In this document: positions 23,241-34,084 of the stretch, in pieces
Layout of the letters: the number at the start of each line of letters is the position of its first letter
How positions within the stretch are numbered: position 1 is the first letter of the stretch
Source of the DNA: Lucinisca nassula
Lineage: Eukaryota; Mollusca; Bivalvia; Lucinida; Lucinidae
Length of the DNA: 64,000 nucleotides
Direction of reading: 5' to 3'
Assembly: GCA_963580285.1 (NCBI GenBank)
Contig: CAUZLF010000738.1
Coordinates: 310,001 to 374,000, forward strand
Program-made: the position numbers and the translations under genes
The notes under the pieces: model-generated
Databases searched by the model: none
Told to the model about the DNA's origin: nothing
Seen by the model: the letters and a program-made list of their open reading frames with translations, nothing else

Positions 23241-23501
23241 AGACCGTTCCAAGGCGGCTCTTCTGTGGCGATTTATTTATGTTGTTGTTTGTTACTTACT
23301 GTGTGTATCACTTGTGTCTTTTGGTTTTGGATGGCCATATGGCCATTTTGTGGGAAAATAACTGTCCTTATGGCCTTCCTTTGTTTAGGTTTCCATTATG
23401 GTCTGGTCGCTTAATGTTTGTATTTCTTTCCCTTTGGTGTCTTTTATGGGTGGAGTAAGTTAATTGTATCAATTCCTGATCTTTGTTTTACTTCTACTTT
23501 T
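23241..23501 (+). mobile_element. retroelement P, 3' tail copy
   Basis: Plus-strand copy from GACCGTTCCAAGGCGGCTCT to the terminal TTGTTTTACTTCTACTTT. Same segment as in 13601-13991 and 49075-49335. 5'-truncated and head-to-head with LINE copy B4. Confidence 0.7.
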
Positions 23502-24307
23502 TCTATCCTGTAAATATGTTCTATAAAATGGGTTATCCGTTGAAAGCAAGGAATACACCACATAAGTGAAGACTTTCATGATACATTAGTAGACCGTCTC
23601 AATTTGTTGGGCGTGAAGAAGAAAAAGAAAAGAAAACATTAAGTTTGTAAGTGCATTTTGAGACATTGGTAGAGCACAAACAGTATCCCCGTATTTAAAA
23701 AGTGAATGGTCTCATACATTGAAGGAATAAATTTCATTTTTCTGATGTTCATGGAAGTATGAAAGCAATGGGTCATGTGCAAAGTAAGTGACGCACATGA
23801 CCCATTGCATTCACACTTCCATGAACATCAGAAAAATGAAGTTATTTGCCTTTATTTACATTTACTTTTTGAGCATGATTTGCATTTTTTTAATACCCAA
23901 TTTGCGTATTCTCGGTGAAATTATATTATTCACCGTTCACCGAGCTACAATGCAGTAACGTTCACGTCAATCAAATGTTACAATGACCAGTGATGACGTT
24001 TGTGTACATGCGACATTGCTAACCAACAGCGTTGCGTCATCAAATTTTGTTCATGGAAGTATGAACGGTCATGAAAATGTAATGGTTCATCTAAGAAATC
24101 ACTTCGCAAATGTAAATATAGAAAAATGAATGTCTGATGACGTAGGATTGGTGTTAACAAGTCAGTTTGCTATTCTAGGTCCTGCATAAGTTCTGAATTA
24201 ATTTTTAACTAGAAAATTGTGTTTGTAAAACACTATGCTCTCAACTATATGCCTGCCCGTAAATGGGGCAATGATAATAAGCATAACCAGATTTCATTTT
24301 GATTGTT
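23502..24307. repeat. foldback MITE (family M2) and flank
   Basis: 23737-23842 is a near-perfect palindrome: TTTTTCTGATGTTCATGGAA, then GCAATGGGTCATGTGC, and inverse arms. Half-sites of the same family occur at 24045-24075. Related foldbacks are at 34441-34590 and 49577-49697. The remainder shows no gene. Confidence 0.55.
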
Positions 24308-25531
24308 ATATCCCCGGCATACGCTATGGGGATATTATGTTTTCGTCTTGCCGTTCGTCCGTCTGTCCATCCGTCCGTGTGTCCGTTAACATTTTGGTTA
24401 AAGTTTTGCTTCAAAGTTTATAAGAGATTATCTCCTGAGCCCTTGGATAGATTTAGTCGATACTTGCACTTATGTTACATACAGGTCAAAAAATTTCATT
24501 GATGTATGCCCCGCCCATTTCAGTGACCTTGAGGTCACAGATAGAAATTTTACATTCGGTTTAAATTTATAGATGTTTGTACCTTCTGAACCATATGACA
24601 GATTTGGTTGATACTTGCACTGATGTTAAAGATGCAAAGATTTCATCGATGTATATAGCCCGCCCTCCCAATGACCTTGAGGTCACAGACTTAGAAATTT
24701 AACATTTGGTTCAAGTTTATTTCAAAGTTTATAGATGCCTCTACTTTCTGAACCCTATGACAGATTCAGTTGATACTTGCACTGATGTTACATACAGGTC
24801 CAAAGATTTTACTAATGCGTGTCCTGCCCCTCACTGACCTTGAGATCAAGGTAACAGACTTAGAAAGTTTTCACTTGGTTAAAGTTTTACAACAAAAGTT
24901 TATAAATGCCTGTATTTTCAAAACCTTATGACAGATTCAGTTGATACTTGCACTGATGTTACATACAGGTCCAAAATTTTAATCAATATATATCACTCTT
25001 TCCTGTTGACCTTGAGATCAAGTTCATCAACTTAGGGCTAAAATTTGATGGCAAATTTTCTAGATACATGTATCTTCTAAGCCCAAAGAAGTTAGTTAAT
25101 ACTTTCACTGATGTTACAAGATACCTATACAAAACTTTAATTATTGCGTGTCCCACCCCACCTCCTCTCTAACCTTAAAGTCAAGGCCATAGACTTCAAA
25201 TTTCAGGTTTCGTCGAACATTGACCCGTTTCAGATTTTTTCAAACGATTCTGCTCCGGTGCGTTAATAGGGTCATAATGGCCGACATCTGGAAAACCTTT
25301 AAACTGCTGATTCTCGTAAATGGATGAACGGAATTTGATCACACATCGTCAGAAGCACCCTTACATCGACCTGTATCATATTTATTCAAACAGTTCCGCG
25401 CTGATGCATAAGTAGGTCATAATGGCCGACACCAGGCTCTTCAAATTTTATATATGAAATTCATTCCTGTCTTTGATTGTCAATGGCCAGTAGCTTCTAA
25501 GTGAGCGACTCAGGACCAACTGGTCCTCTTC
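24308..25531 (+). mobile_element. composite tandem-repeat element R8
   Basis: It starts ATATCCCCGGCATACGCTAT with a small hairpin (ATCCCC / GGGGAT), then GTCCGTCTGTCCATCCGTCC. It has about five units of 165-185 bp with GACAGATTCAGTTGATACTT and GATGTTACATACAGGTCC, and ends GTGAGCGACTCAGGACC, AACTGGTCCTCTT. Same end type as R1-R7 with unrelated internal repeats. Confidence 0.6.
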
Positions 25532-25548
25532 TTTATATTTTTTTTCAG

Positions 25549-26037
25549 CTATTTCATCTGTGGAGATCAAGTGAAGAGAAAGCTCTTATAGATGTCAGAG
25601 GAGAGTTTTAAGAGGAATTTAATAAAAACCAACGCTATGATATCCTATGGAAGGAGATTACCGAGAAAATGATCAGTTTTGGCATAAATGTGACAAACGT
25701 GCAGGTGAAGAACACACTTAAAAAGGATTATCGTCAAGCGGTTGATGAAAACAACAAAACTGGTAATAATCCTGCTAAATTCAAGTACTTTGAGGATTTC
25801 AACAGAATCTCCGGAAACAGGGCTTCGACCAAACCTATGGCAGCTTTTGACACCTGTAACAAACGGCCGCTCACTACAGCCACAGAAAGCTACCCTGCCG
25901 CTTCAACCGTAGCAAAGAAAGGGGAAAAAGAGGCCGCACAAAAGAACGCTAGCAGCATTGAAAAGTCCCCAAATCTTAAAATCATGGAAAAGTTGGAACA
26001 CCAAAATAAAGATATTGTCAATGAAATAAGAAAGTAA
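25549..26037 (+). pseudogene. Myb/SANT-like DNA-binding protein exon, with an in-frame stop
   Basis: After an acceptor (TTTTTTTTCAG at 25548) a single frame runs to a TAA at 26035-26037. The N-terminus (LWRSSEEKALIDVRGEF, then ILWKEITEKMISFG and NVQVKNTLKKDYRQAVDENN) has the Trp spacing of Myb/SANT-like (MADF-like) domains. It is followed by a Lys/Ala-rich linker and a short helical C-terminus (LEHQNKDIVNEIRK). A TAA at 25609-25611 interrupts the domain between helices 1 and 2. Such proteins are partners of PIF/Harbinger transposases, and a transposase fragment lies 0.5 kb downstream in convergent orientation. It could instead be a decayed host gene. Confidence 0.55.
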
Positions 26038-26218
26038 CATGATGAGAAACTTCGAAACATATGTAACTAAGATAAACACTGACCAGTAGAAAAAGTTTAA
26101 AAGTGATTTCCACAGTTTATTACTTTATTCAATAGTTATCAAATGTTTTTATGTTTGTGCTTTTGGATTTGTATTGAGTTTATTTGTACTGTTGGTGCTA
26201 ATCTAGTAATTTTCTTGT

Positions 26219-26480
26219 TTTAGCTCAACGGAGCCGAAGGCTTCTGGGGAGCTTATATGATGGTACCCTCCGTCGTCGTCTATCACAACTTTCGAAGTCA
26301 TATCTCTGCAACCTTGGTATCAATTTTTGCCTTATTGTCGTGCAATCACTAATAGAGATATCACTACATGTTTTGTAATAGAGGATCATAGAGATTTCAG
26401 TGTGTTAACAGAGATATCTGCATAGAGACAATTTTGAACTGCAGATATCTGCATTGGATAGGTTTTGACCCCCAATTTAT
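26219..26480 (+). repeat. fragment of composite element R10
   Basis: It starts after a T-run with AGCTCAACGGAGCCGAAGGC and GGGGAGCTTATATGATGG, then CCGTCGTCGTC, the same 5' end type as R9 (38187). The right limit is unclear. Confidence 0.4.
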
Positions 26481-27131
26481 TGCCATAACTGCTGTGTTAA
26501 TACTTAATGATCGAAATCCCCACCTTCCTAATTAATTTTTTGCATGCTGGATATAAGGAAATCAAAATATTGGCTTATCTCTCGCATGCTGGCTTGGTTC
26601 GCTAGGTAGCACAAGAACACCAGGAGCTGCTTTTTTGGATCTGTGTCCTCATTAACACCACTATGGTCCTGGCTCATCACACACTCCTTTATAAATTCGA
26701 AAATGATACCTAAAATCCAAGTCTGTAAACTGGGGAATGGTATTCTCTGAGTACCCCAGCACCCGCGGAATCTGCTGCCAGTGCTTGACCTTGTCACCAG
26801 CATAACTTCTCACTTTTGATCAGATCTTCAGGATATGTATAAAATCTTGGAAAAGTTTTAAAAAATGGCAAGATTGGATGATTAACCTAGGAGTAAATGC
26901 CCATGTTTGATCTACCTCAGCTTTGATCATTCTTTTTTTAAATTTGTAGATAACTATGACAGGCAAGTTAAAAAACAAAACTCGCCAGATGTGATAATTT
27001 ATCTTGAAGTTATGATATAGATAGATATATATTTATTTAATGCAATGAGCCAGAGGCCAATGTGTATGGCAATCAATTAAATGCAGATATCTGCATTTAA
27101 AACATCTCCATTTTAACAATAAATAGATATA
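26380..27131. repeat. degenerate 'GATATCTGCATTT' AT-rich repeat, left part
   Basis: Scattered copies of GATATCTGCATT / AGATATATCTATTT from about 26380 to 27131 (around the transposase fragment) continue at 32833-33250 on the other side of the LINE. Before the LINE inserted this was one low-complexity tract. Confidence 0.5.
26528..26800 (-). pseudogene. PIF/Harbinger transposase N-terminal fragment
   Basis: In one minus-strand frame: NTIPQFTDLDFRYHFRIYKG. In another: DPKKQLLVFLCYLANQASMR and EISQYFDF. These match the N-terminal helix-turn-helix region of HARBI1-type transposases (F..HFR, then KQLL..L.YLANQ.S.R...F). A frameshift separates the two parts and a stop follows. It lies convergent with the Myb/SANT exon at 25549-26037, the usual two-gene content of Harbinger elements. 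Confidence 0.6.
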
Positions 27132-27145
27132 TCTATTTAAGAGAT
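27132..27145. repeat. target-site duplication of LINE copy C (left)
   Basis: TCTATTTAAGAGAT, identical to 32819-32832. It flanks the GAT-repeat tail of the LINE. Confidence 0.9.
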
Positions 27146-27295
27146 GATGATGATGATGATGATTTCGTGTTTAACGACGCGTCAACCCTCTTTGTGGGTC
27201 ATAAGCGTCAAGCGGTTAATGGTTAACGGCATTGAGAATTATGAGGATATTAAAAGTAAAAAAGTTAGTTTGATATGTATAAAAAATTTAAACAG

Positions 27296-27895
27296 TTAAA
27301 TCTTATGAAAAAGTCCAATTTCTTTTAAGAATAAAATAATATTTTCAAAAGATACATCTTGAAACAATTGTTGCAAAGTGTCAGCTTTGAAGTATAAGTT
27401 ACGGGACTGTGAAAAGTCTACACATTCAATTAAAATATGTTTCACAGTGAATGGCTGATCACAGCCTACACAAGAAGGCTGCTCATCACCATTTAAGATA
27501 TAAGAATGAGTAGCTCTAGTATGGCCAATGCGCAGTCGTGTTAATACTACATCCTCTTTCCTGGAAAACTGTGGAGGAGAGCATTTTGTTCCAACGACAG
27601 GTTTAATGGCATGGAGTTTGTTATTTATTGTACGGTCCCATTCGCCTTGCCATTCCGACAAGATGTATCTGTTGATAAATGGTTTAAAATTATTAAAAGG
27701 AATTTTAAAAACAGATGGATCAAGATTGAGCGATTCCTTTGCTTTCTTGTCAGCAAACTCATTTCCGACAATGCCAATATGGCTCGGAAGCCAACAAAAC
27801 AAGATTTGGTGCGTTTTAGAAATTTCATGATGTTTTTCGATCAGTTTTTGTATTTGAGGATTTTTAGATGATGAATGGTCTAAAGCCTTAAGCAC
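27296..27895 (-). pseudogene. LINE ORF2 C-terminal part: RNase H end and Cys-rich tail
   Basis: It continues ORF2 after a frameshift. It contains the RNase H C-terminal motif CWLPSHIGIVGNEFADKKAK (catalytic His and Asp), a helical linker, and a C-terminal CVGCDQPFTVKHILIEC (zinc-binding-like C-x2-C...H...C). Other copies have CACAGAAAGTG where this one has CACAAAGTG at about 27891-27899, so two bases are lost and the RNase H domain is split. Confidence 0.85.
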
Positions 27896-29438
27896 AAAGT
27901 GAATCAGAAAATATAATTGCTTTTTGAATTGTTGAAGAACTGATAAAATCTAAAGCTAGGTCTATCGCTTTGGCTTCAGCTGTAAAAATAGATGAACCAT
28001 CTGGAAGGCGCAAGGTTTGGTGCGTATCTTGAGAAACATACGCACAACCAACTTTATCTCCTTCTTTGGAACCATCAGTATAGACTTGCTGGTAATCCTT
28101 GTAACGTGACTGCAGTACCTGAAAGTCGTGTTTGAGTAGAATAGGATTTGATTCGGATTTTTTGCCATCATGTAAGTCAAACAGAATAGAAGGTTTTTTA
28201 ATACACCAAGACGGAACTTCGGCGGTTTCATGTTTTTGAATATTTTTAAGCTCTATGCCTGAATTTTCAAGAAGTGGTAACACACGTAATCCAAAAGGTT
28301 TGATTGCTGTGGGTTTAGTTTCATACTTATCTACAAATGCAGGTGGAAATGAGATTTGGAATGCTGGGTTAGATGGATTAGCAGCAAGTCTGATAGCATA
28401 CTGAAGAGAAAGTTTCTCTCTGCGCGAGGTTAAAGATGGTTCACCTGCTTCTACATAAAGGCTTAATACGGGAGAAGTACGGAAGGCTCCCATGGCCAGA
28501 CGAATGCCTTGGTGATGGATAGTATCCAATGATTTTAAATAGGACTTTCTGGCAGAACCATAAACAACAGACCCATAATCTAATTTAGATCTTATTAAAG
28601 ACCGGTAAAGATGCAATAAAGTATACCGATCTGCTCCCCAACTTGTATGAGCTAAAACTTTCAAAAGATTCAAAGCTTTTAAGCATTTCGCTTTAAGATA
28701 TTTAATATGGGGAATAAAAGATAACTTTTGATCAAATATGACCCCAAGAAATTTGGCTTCCTCAACAACAGGAATTTGTGATCCGTATAAAAACAGGGAA
28801 GGATGTTCGTGTTTTTTCCGTAGTTTACAAAAATGAACACACTGCGTTTTCGACTTGGAGAACTTAAAACCATTTTTATCAGTCCATTCTTCTATTCTTT
28901 TTAAATTTTGTTGTAACTTTCGTTCAATTGTTTTCATATTTTTTGAACGGTAACATATACAAAAATCATCAACATACAATGAACAATCAGTTTTGTCGTC
29001 CAAACATTGTACAATATTGTTTATTTTGATGTTAAATAGCGTAGTTGAAAGAATACTACCCTGTGGAACACCCTGTTCTTGATCATAGAAATCTGATAAG
29101 GTAGACCCCACACGCACCTGAAACATGCGCTCCCCTAAAAAGCTTTCAATAAAACTGGGAAGTTTTCCTCTTAAGCCAATGTTATGTAGATCTTTCAATA
29201 TTCCATAACGCCATGTTGTATCATATGCTTTCTCCAAGTCGAAAAAGACAGCTACTACGTGTTCTTTGTTAATAAAAGCATCTCGTATAATTGTTTCTAG
29301 TCTTATTAAATTGTCATTGGTACTACGTTCCGAACGAAAACCCGATTGATATTCTGAAATGAGGTTGTTGGACTCTAAGTACCAGACTAATCTCTTGTTT
29401 ATCATTCTCTCCAATGTTTTACACAAACAACTTGTCAA
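27888..29438 (-). pseudogene. LINE ORF2 middle part: reverse transcriptase and RNase H start
   Basis: 516 codons. RT motifs in order: GFRSERSTNDN (about residues 33-43), VVAVFFDLEKAYD with the first catalytic Asp (about 67), EQGVPQGSILST (about 121-132), SLYVDDFCI with the catalytic Asp pair (about 153-161), and a thumb region. The RNase H domain starts near residue 450 with VYTDGSKEGDKVGCAYVS and AEAKAIDLALDF. The frame breaks off at IFSDSL because of the two-base loss near 27893. Upstream, a one-base shift separates it from the endonuclease part; the segment between (KPGKDHSEPTNYRPIALTSC) is the RT finger region, so both parts were one protein. Confidence 0.9.
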
Positions 29439-29520
29439 AGCTATCGGACGATAATTTGTAGGTTCTGAATGATCTTTCCCTGGTTTCGGAATTGGTACAA
29501 CAGTAGCTACACGCCAGCTC

Positions 29521-30981
29521 TCAGGACAGACCCCCGTTTCCCAAAATATTATTAAAGATATCTAAAAGTGTTGTTAGAGAACATTTTGGCAGATGCTTAA
29601 GCATCTGATAATGAATTTCATCGGGGCCGGTTGCCGTATCATGTGATTTTTCAATGGCTTCAACGAGTTCGGATAGGTTAAAAGGTGTGTTGTATTCTTC
29701 GTGATTAAGGGATTTGAAGTTTAGATTTCTTTTCTCTTGGTCCTTTTTGAAATTTCTAAAAGTGTCAGAATAATTACGCGATGATGAATTTCTCAAGAAT
29801 GTGCTCCCAAGAGTATCTGAAATATCTTTTTTGGTTGAAGCTATTGTGTCATATTCAGTATTTAAATGTGTAAAACTAGAGGACTTTGTTTTTCCTGAAA
29901 TTTTTCGTACCATATCCCAAACCTTTTTAATGGGGGTTTTGTAGTTCAATTTGGAGACATATTCTCTCCATGACTTTCGTTTGGAAGCTCGGATAGTTCG
30001 CCGAGCTTTAGCTCTAAAAACTTTTACGTCGTTTAGCTTTTCTGAAGTGGGACTTTTGCAGAACTTATTTAGAGCCTGTTTACGCTTTTTAATAGCTTCT
30101 TTACAGTCATTATTAAACCAAGGCTTGCTTTTCTTAGTATTTGTGGAGGTCTTTGGAAAGCATTGTTCTGATATATTAATAAGTGTATCTGTGAAATCAG
30201 AAACAATGTCGGATGATTCTTTAAAGTGATCAACTGATAACTCTTCTTCACATAAATCATTGAATAATTCCCAGTCGGCTTTATTCATTTTCCATTTCTG
30301 TTTACAGTCCTCATATGGATCGTTTACGCTCTCAATTATAACAGGGAAGTGATCACTTCCGCACTGATCATCATGAACAGACCAGTCGTAGTCCAAGAAG
30401 AGAGATGGGTGACACAAAGAGAGATCTAAAGAAGACAAATGACCTGTCGCAGGGTGAAGATAAGTATAAGATTTATCATTCATCAAACAGAGATTGTTCT
30501 GTGCAATAAAATCTTCAATTAGTGCTCCTTTGTTGTTGTTATCTTTGCAACCCCACAGAATGTTGTGACCATTGAAGTCACCAACTAAAAGATATGGCGA
30601 TGGAAGCTGACCCAGCAACGACTCAAGATGTTCGGGCTTTAAAGTAAATGAGGGTGGAATATATAGAGAGCAAATTGTAGTTTCTTTATCCAGAGAAACC
30701 GACACTGCCACGGCCTGTAGTTCTGTTTTCAATTTGATCTCTCTTTGTGGTAAACAAGATTTAACAATAATTGAACTGCCACCAGATGGTCTGTTACCAT
30801 CAGAGAAGATATAATTGTATGTATTGAAACCCCTGACATCTATGTTGTCATCAGTTTTCAAAAAAGTTTCCTGCAAACAAAAAACCGATGGGTTTAATAA
30901 AGTAAGAAGCAATAAGAGTTCGTTATAATTTGACTTTAGACCTCGACAATTCCATTGTATTATTTTGTGTTTTAGATCCAT
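29521..30981 (-). pseudogene. LINE ORF2 N-terminal part: apurinic-type endonuclease
   Basis: 486 codons from ATG at 30981. Endonuclease motifs: IIQWNCRGLKSN (Asn 11), CLQETF (Glu 38), LVGDFNGHN (134-140), HLSSLDLSL (about 181-189) and CGSDHFPVI (209-214, catalytic Asp-His). This is a complete exonuclease-endonuclease-phosphatase fold that nicks target DNA for target-primed reverse transcription. It is followed by a linker and the start of RT (ATGPDEIHYQMLKHLPK). It ends early (GNGGLS, stop) because of one extra base near 29540. It starts 58 bases after the ORF1 stop. Confidence 0.9.
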
Positions 30982-31038
30982 TTTATGGAGAGATATTTGT
31001 TAGACTAGAAACTAATGCGTCGTTATCGACGAAATAAT

Positions 31039-32250
31039 CTACCTTATATAAGGTATCCTTGTAATCTTGCTACCTTTGCGAGGATTGGTTGGAGAGTCAT
31101 CATCATCCATTAGTTCTTCATCATCCTCGTCAGATGGTAGCCCTATCTGTGTGTAATGTTTTTGGATCGGTTCTCCCGATGCCTTATTGGTCTGACCGGA
31201 GTCGGATTTCTCTTTTACATGCGGCGCTGGCTTTGGGTCGGTCGCTGTCGACCGATCCGAAGCAACCTGGATTGCGCCATTTGACAAATTGGTTGAACTT
31301 TGTGGTGCAGGAGTAGTACTCCATGCACCAGATTTTTTCAGTTCAGCAATGCATGATTCAACAGTCTGCGTTCCACTGTTCGTGACTTTAACACCAGCAC
31401 CCTTTGTGATGCTGGCGTAACTGGTGCTTGGTGTTTTGTAACGTTCTTCAACAATCTTCCTCGCTTCTGGAAATGTTATCGACCTTTGGTATTTGACAGT
31501 GAGTATTTCTTTTTCTTTTTTCCATGCCGGACAATCTCGAGAGAAAACAGCATGTTTGCCTCCACAATTAACGCATTTGGCTTCATTCTTACAGTTTTGG
31601 TGCATATCGACATGTTTTTCTTCACCACAGTTTGGACAGTTTTTTCTTCTCACATCTGCTTTCGTGGTGACCGAAAACCTGACACGAGTAACATCTGAGA
31701 GGGTTTGGTATATATACCTCTACATTTACGGAAAGATATGCTACTTTGATTTTCTTGGGCAGAACTGGTGTATTAAAAGTCAACACGTAAGTACTGGTGG
31801 GTTTTAATACACCATTTCTACGAACTTGTATGTTACGTACACCAATTACGCCTTGATCTCTCAAGTTTTCCACGATTTCGTCGTCGCTGCAAGGACGTAA
31901 CTCTGGGCTGCGTATGACACCTTTACTGGAATTCAGCGTATTGTGGAGGTAGACTTTTATTTTGAGGTCAAATATTTTTTTTGCTTTAAGCAGAGCTTCT
32001 ACATGCTGTTTTTTCTCGACTTCAATTAGAAGGTCACCTGACTTAAGCTTCTTAATGCTTTTTGGGTGTCCGGCTATGGACACTATACTCTTTTCTATTA
32101 CAAAGGGTGATATACTTGACACTGTACGTGTATCATCAAGTGAACATTTGGTGGTACAGACTGCTGACTGGGTTCATCGGAGTCAGACTCCGACGACTCA
32201 TCTTTTTTACGTTTGGTTTTGTTGCGGTTACTAGAAGAAGGGGGACCCAT
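31039..32250 (-). pseudogene. LINE ORF1 (gag-like, RNA-binding), frame-broken
   Basis: The start ATG at 32250 gives MGPPSSSNRNKTKRKKDES, which aligns with the copy D start. The middle frame (31622-32122) carries an RRM-like region (VIEKSIVSIAGHPKSIKKLK, GDLLIEVEKKQHVEALLKAK) and the first zinc knuckle CYSCQVFGHHESRC. The next frame (31039-31653) carries CPNCGEEKHVDMHQNC, CVNCGGKHAVFSRDC, a Lys-rich stretch and an acidic C-terminus (DEDDEELMDDDD). Relative to copy D the Gln/Ser-rich segment after the basic N-terminus is shortened and out of frame. Function by family: nucleic-acid-binding chaperone of the LINE ribonucleoprotein. Confidence 0.85.
31641..31646 (-). other. A-run where ORF1 frame changes
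   Basis: Six A residues (minus strand) lie between the first knuckle frame (RCEKKK...) and the second (...KNCPNCGEE). Copy B1 has seven A residues at the equivalent place (about 20126-20132) and the same frame offset. See findings. Confidence 0.5.
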
Positions 32251-32818
32251 GAAGAAGGTTTTAAGATTCATCTCAAGTGCTCTCCGCCCTCCGTGGAGCC
32301 CTACAAGGGAACACCATAATGGAGTGGCTATCCGACTCACAAGTGTTAGAGATACACGTGAGATATACTCGCATAAACAAAATGCTTACACGATTGGTCC
32401 GTTGCGCCACCGCCTTCTAGAGATAAAAAGACAGAAAAGGGTAAGGTAAATGGGCACATGGTTGGTATCGGGAAAGATACAAAAAGAATGGAAGAGAAAG
32501 TTAAGCAGCATCTCTAGGGCAAGGCGTGACCAGCCGATTGACTGTTGACCAGCCGATTGACTGTGCCGGACCGCACAGCCTCCCGTCTACACCGAAAAGC
32601 CAGGCCAAAGAGGCGTGTTGGGAATCTGAAGCACCGCAACCTCAGGTATCCCTCAACCTCCAGGATCCCTTCTTCCGGCTTACAGGACGCCACCCACGGC
32701 AAACGGGTGGTACTTCCTTTAGCTCTTCCCAGTGGGCACAATGACCACAGCAGCAACGTGCCCAGTGGGAATTGAGCCCCCAGGGCCACGGCAAGGCAGG
32801 AAGTCTAATACCTGGGGG
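32251..32818 (-). promoter_or_regulatory. LINE 5' UTR (likely internal promoter)
   Basis: About 570 bp, GC-rich relative to its surroundings, starting CCCCCAGGTATTAGACTTCC at 32818. It is nearly the same as 63146-63695 upstream of ORF1 in copy D. A 20-bp tandem duplication GACCAGCCGATTGACTGT occurs here but not in copy D. In such LINEs the 5' UTR holds the promoter, which is inferred here. Open frames on both strands inside it (up to 129 codons in copy D) are not supported as genes. Confidence 0.6.
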
Positions 32819-32832
32819 TCTATTTAAGAGAT
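32819..32832. repeat. target-site duplication of LINE copy C (right)
   Basis: TCTATTTAAGAGAT, identical to 27132-27145, abutting the LINE 5' end. Confidence 0.9.
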
Positions 32833-33250
32833 ATCTGCATTTGAAATACATATAGCTCTTGACATCTGTATTTACATACCAATAGTGACATCTCTATTTT
32901 AATTACATATATCTCTATTGTATGTTTAATTATAGATATCTGTATTTCTAATACAGATATCTCTATTTCAAATACTGATATCTGAATTAAATGGTTAAAA
33001 ACCAAAACGGATTGCCTTTGATAAAATAGAGATATCTTTATTTCAGTTAAAGATATCTGCATTTGAAATAAAGATGTATGTATTTATATATGAAATAGAT
33101 ATCTGTATTTAATTTAAAGAAGGGATATCTTATTTAATTTAAATACAGATATCTCTAATTACCCTAAAATATAGATACCTCGGGTTATATATAAAGATAT
33201 CTATTTCAAATTCAGATTTCTGTATTAAATGGGTAAAAACCAAAACGGAT
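32833..33250. repeat. degenerate 'GATATCTCTATTT' AT-rich repeat, right part
   Basis: More than ten loose copies of GATATCTNTATTT on alternating strands. It also contains two copies of a block GGTTAAAAACCAAAACGGAT (about 32995 and 33232), which recurs at about 35680. Confidence 0.5.
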
Positions 33251-33664
33251 TGCCATATATGAGCATATGAACAAAAAGCAGATTAAAATGTTGATACAAC
33301 TTTAAAAAGTATAATACAAAAAACAAAAATTTCATGCGGTTGTCTTAGCCGACTTGCGTCCTTTGCACCTCTTTGACGTCACACTTGCTCGCATAGCCTT
33401 CATTATCTCCCCTTTGGGAGAGTCGGAGTTGTAGACAGAAAAAGCTGAAATAAGCTATTGGTGACATCAATGGTTTAGTACAATAACATTCAGTTCAATC
33501 TTACTGGAGTCAAGATACGAAGCATAGCGGATGTACAATACTTTCATATATATATATATATATATATATACTAAATCAGAGAAACTATTCAGTTACTAAG
33601 TAGAATAAGAGATTTGTACATATAAAATTATAATTAACAAAACAAATTCATCTGATGGTTTTAT
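33251..33664. other. no gene seen; TA microsatellite
   Basis: (TA)n at 33548-33570. The remainder is unassigned. Confidence 0.4.
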
Positions 33665-33945
33665 CTGATTGTTTGAGTTGTGGTTTTACAGCACAGTCAA
33701 CACTTAACAGGTCATGTCGAGCCAGTCAGTTAAGTTAACCTAACCACACTTTTCCTGGGCAGGCTTCTGAAGACAGTCTAAGCGGTTAACCAGTACAGTG
33801 CACATTCTTTAGCCAGTAACTGACAACTACCCTTCTTGAATCAGCGGAAGAGAGAATGACTGCAGAAAATGTTTCGTGATCAGTCTCCATGAAAGAATGT
33901 TGCCGAACCCTGGGATCGAATCCGCGACCTCCTGATCAGTAGTGG
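33665..33945 (-). mobile_element. tRNA-derived SINE, family D
   Basis: Minus-strand copy of the 18418-18712 element, with a B-box region GGATTCGATCCC, GAATGTGCACTGTACTGG, and a tail TTAAGTGTTGACTGTGCTGT. The A-box end is partly lost. Confidence 0.65.
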
Positions 33946-34084
33946 TGTGTACTGGTACACGGTTTTATCGGAAAACCGATTTTTTTTTTGTCGGCGCCTC
34001 CTCCCCTTCCGACTCCATATACATATATGTGCATAGAATATGTAAAGTTAATATGTACAGATGAAGTGTCGTAGAAACCACGCA

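Larger units (their letters stand above)
27146..32818 (-). mobile_element. near full-length I/Nimb-like LINE, copy C
   Basis: 5.67 kb with a perfect 14-bp target-site duplication. On the minus strand: 5' UTR starting CCCCCAGGTATTAGAC (32818 to about 32251), ORF1 (32250-31039), ORF2 (30981-27296) with endonuclease, reverse transcriptase and RNase H, then a 3' UTR ending in (ATC)n. An RNase H domain combined with a zinc-knuckle ORF1 points to the I superfamily (Nimb or similar, from memory). All coding lesions are small indels: in ORF1 a deletion/frameshift near 32130-32190 and an A-run offset at 31641-31646; in ORF2 a one-base shift near 29540 and a two-base loss near 27893. The perfect duplication suggests a fairly recent insertion, so some lesions may be assembly errors. 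Confidence 0.92.
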
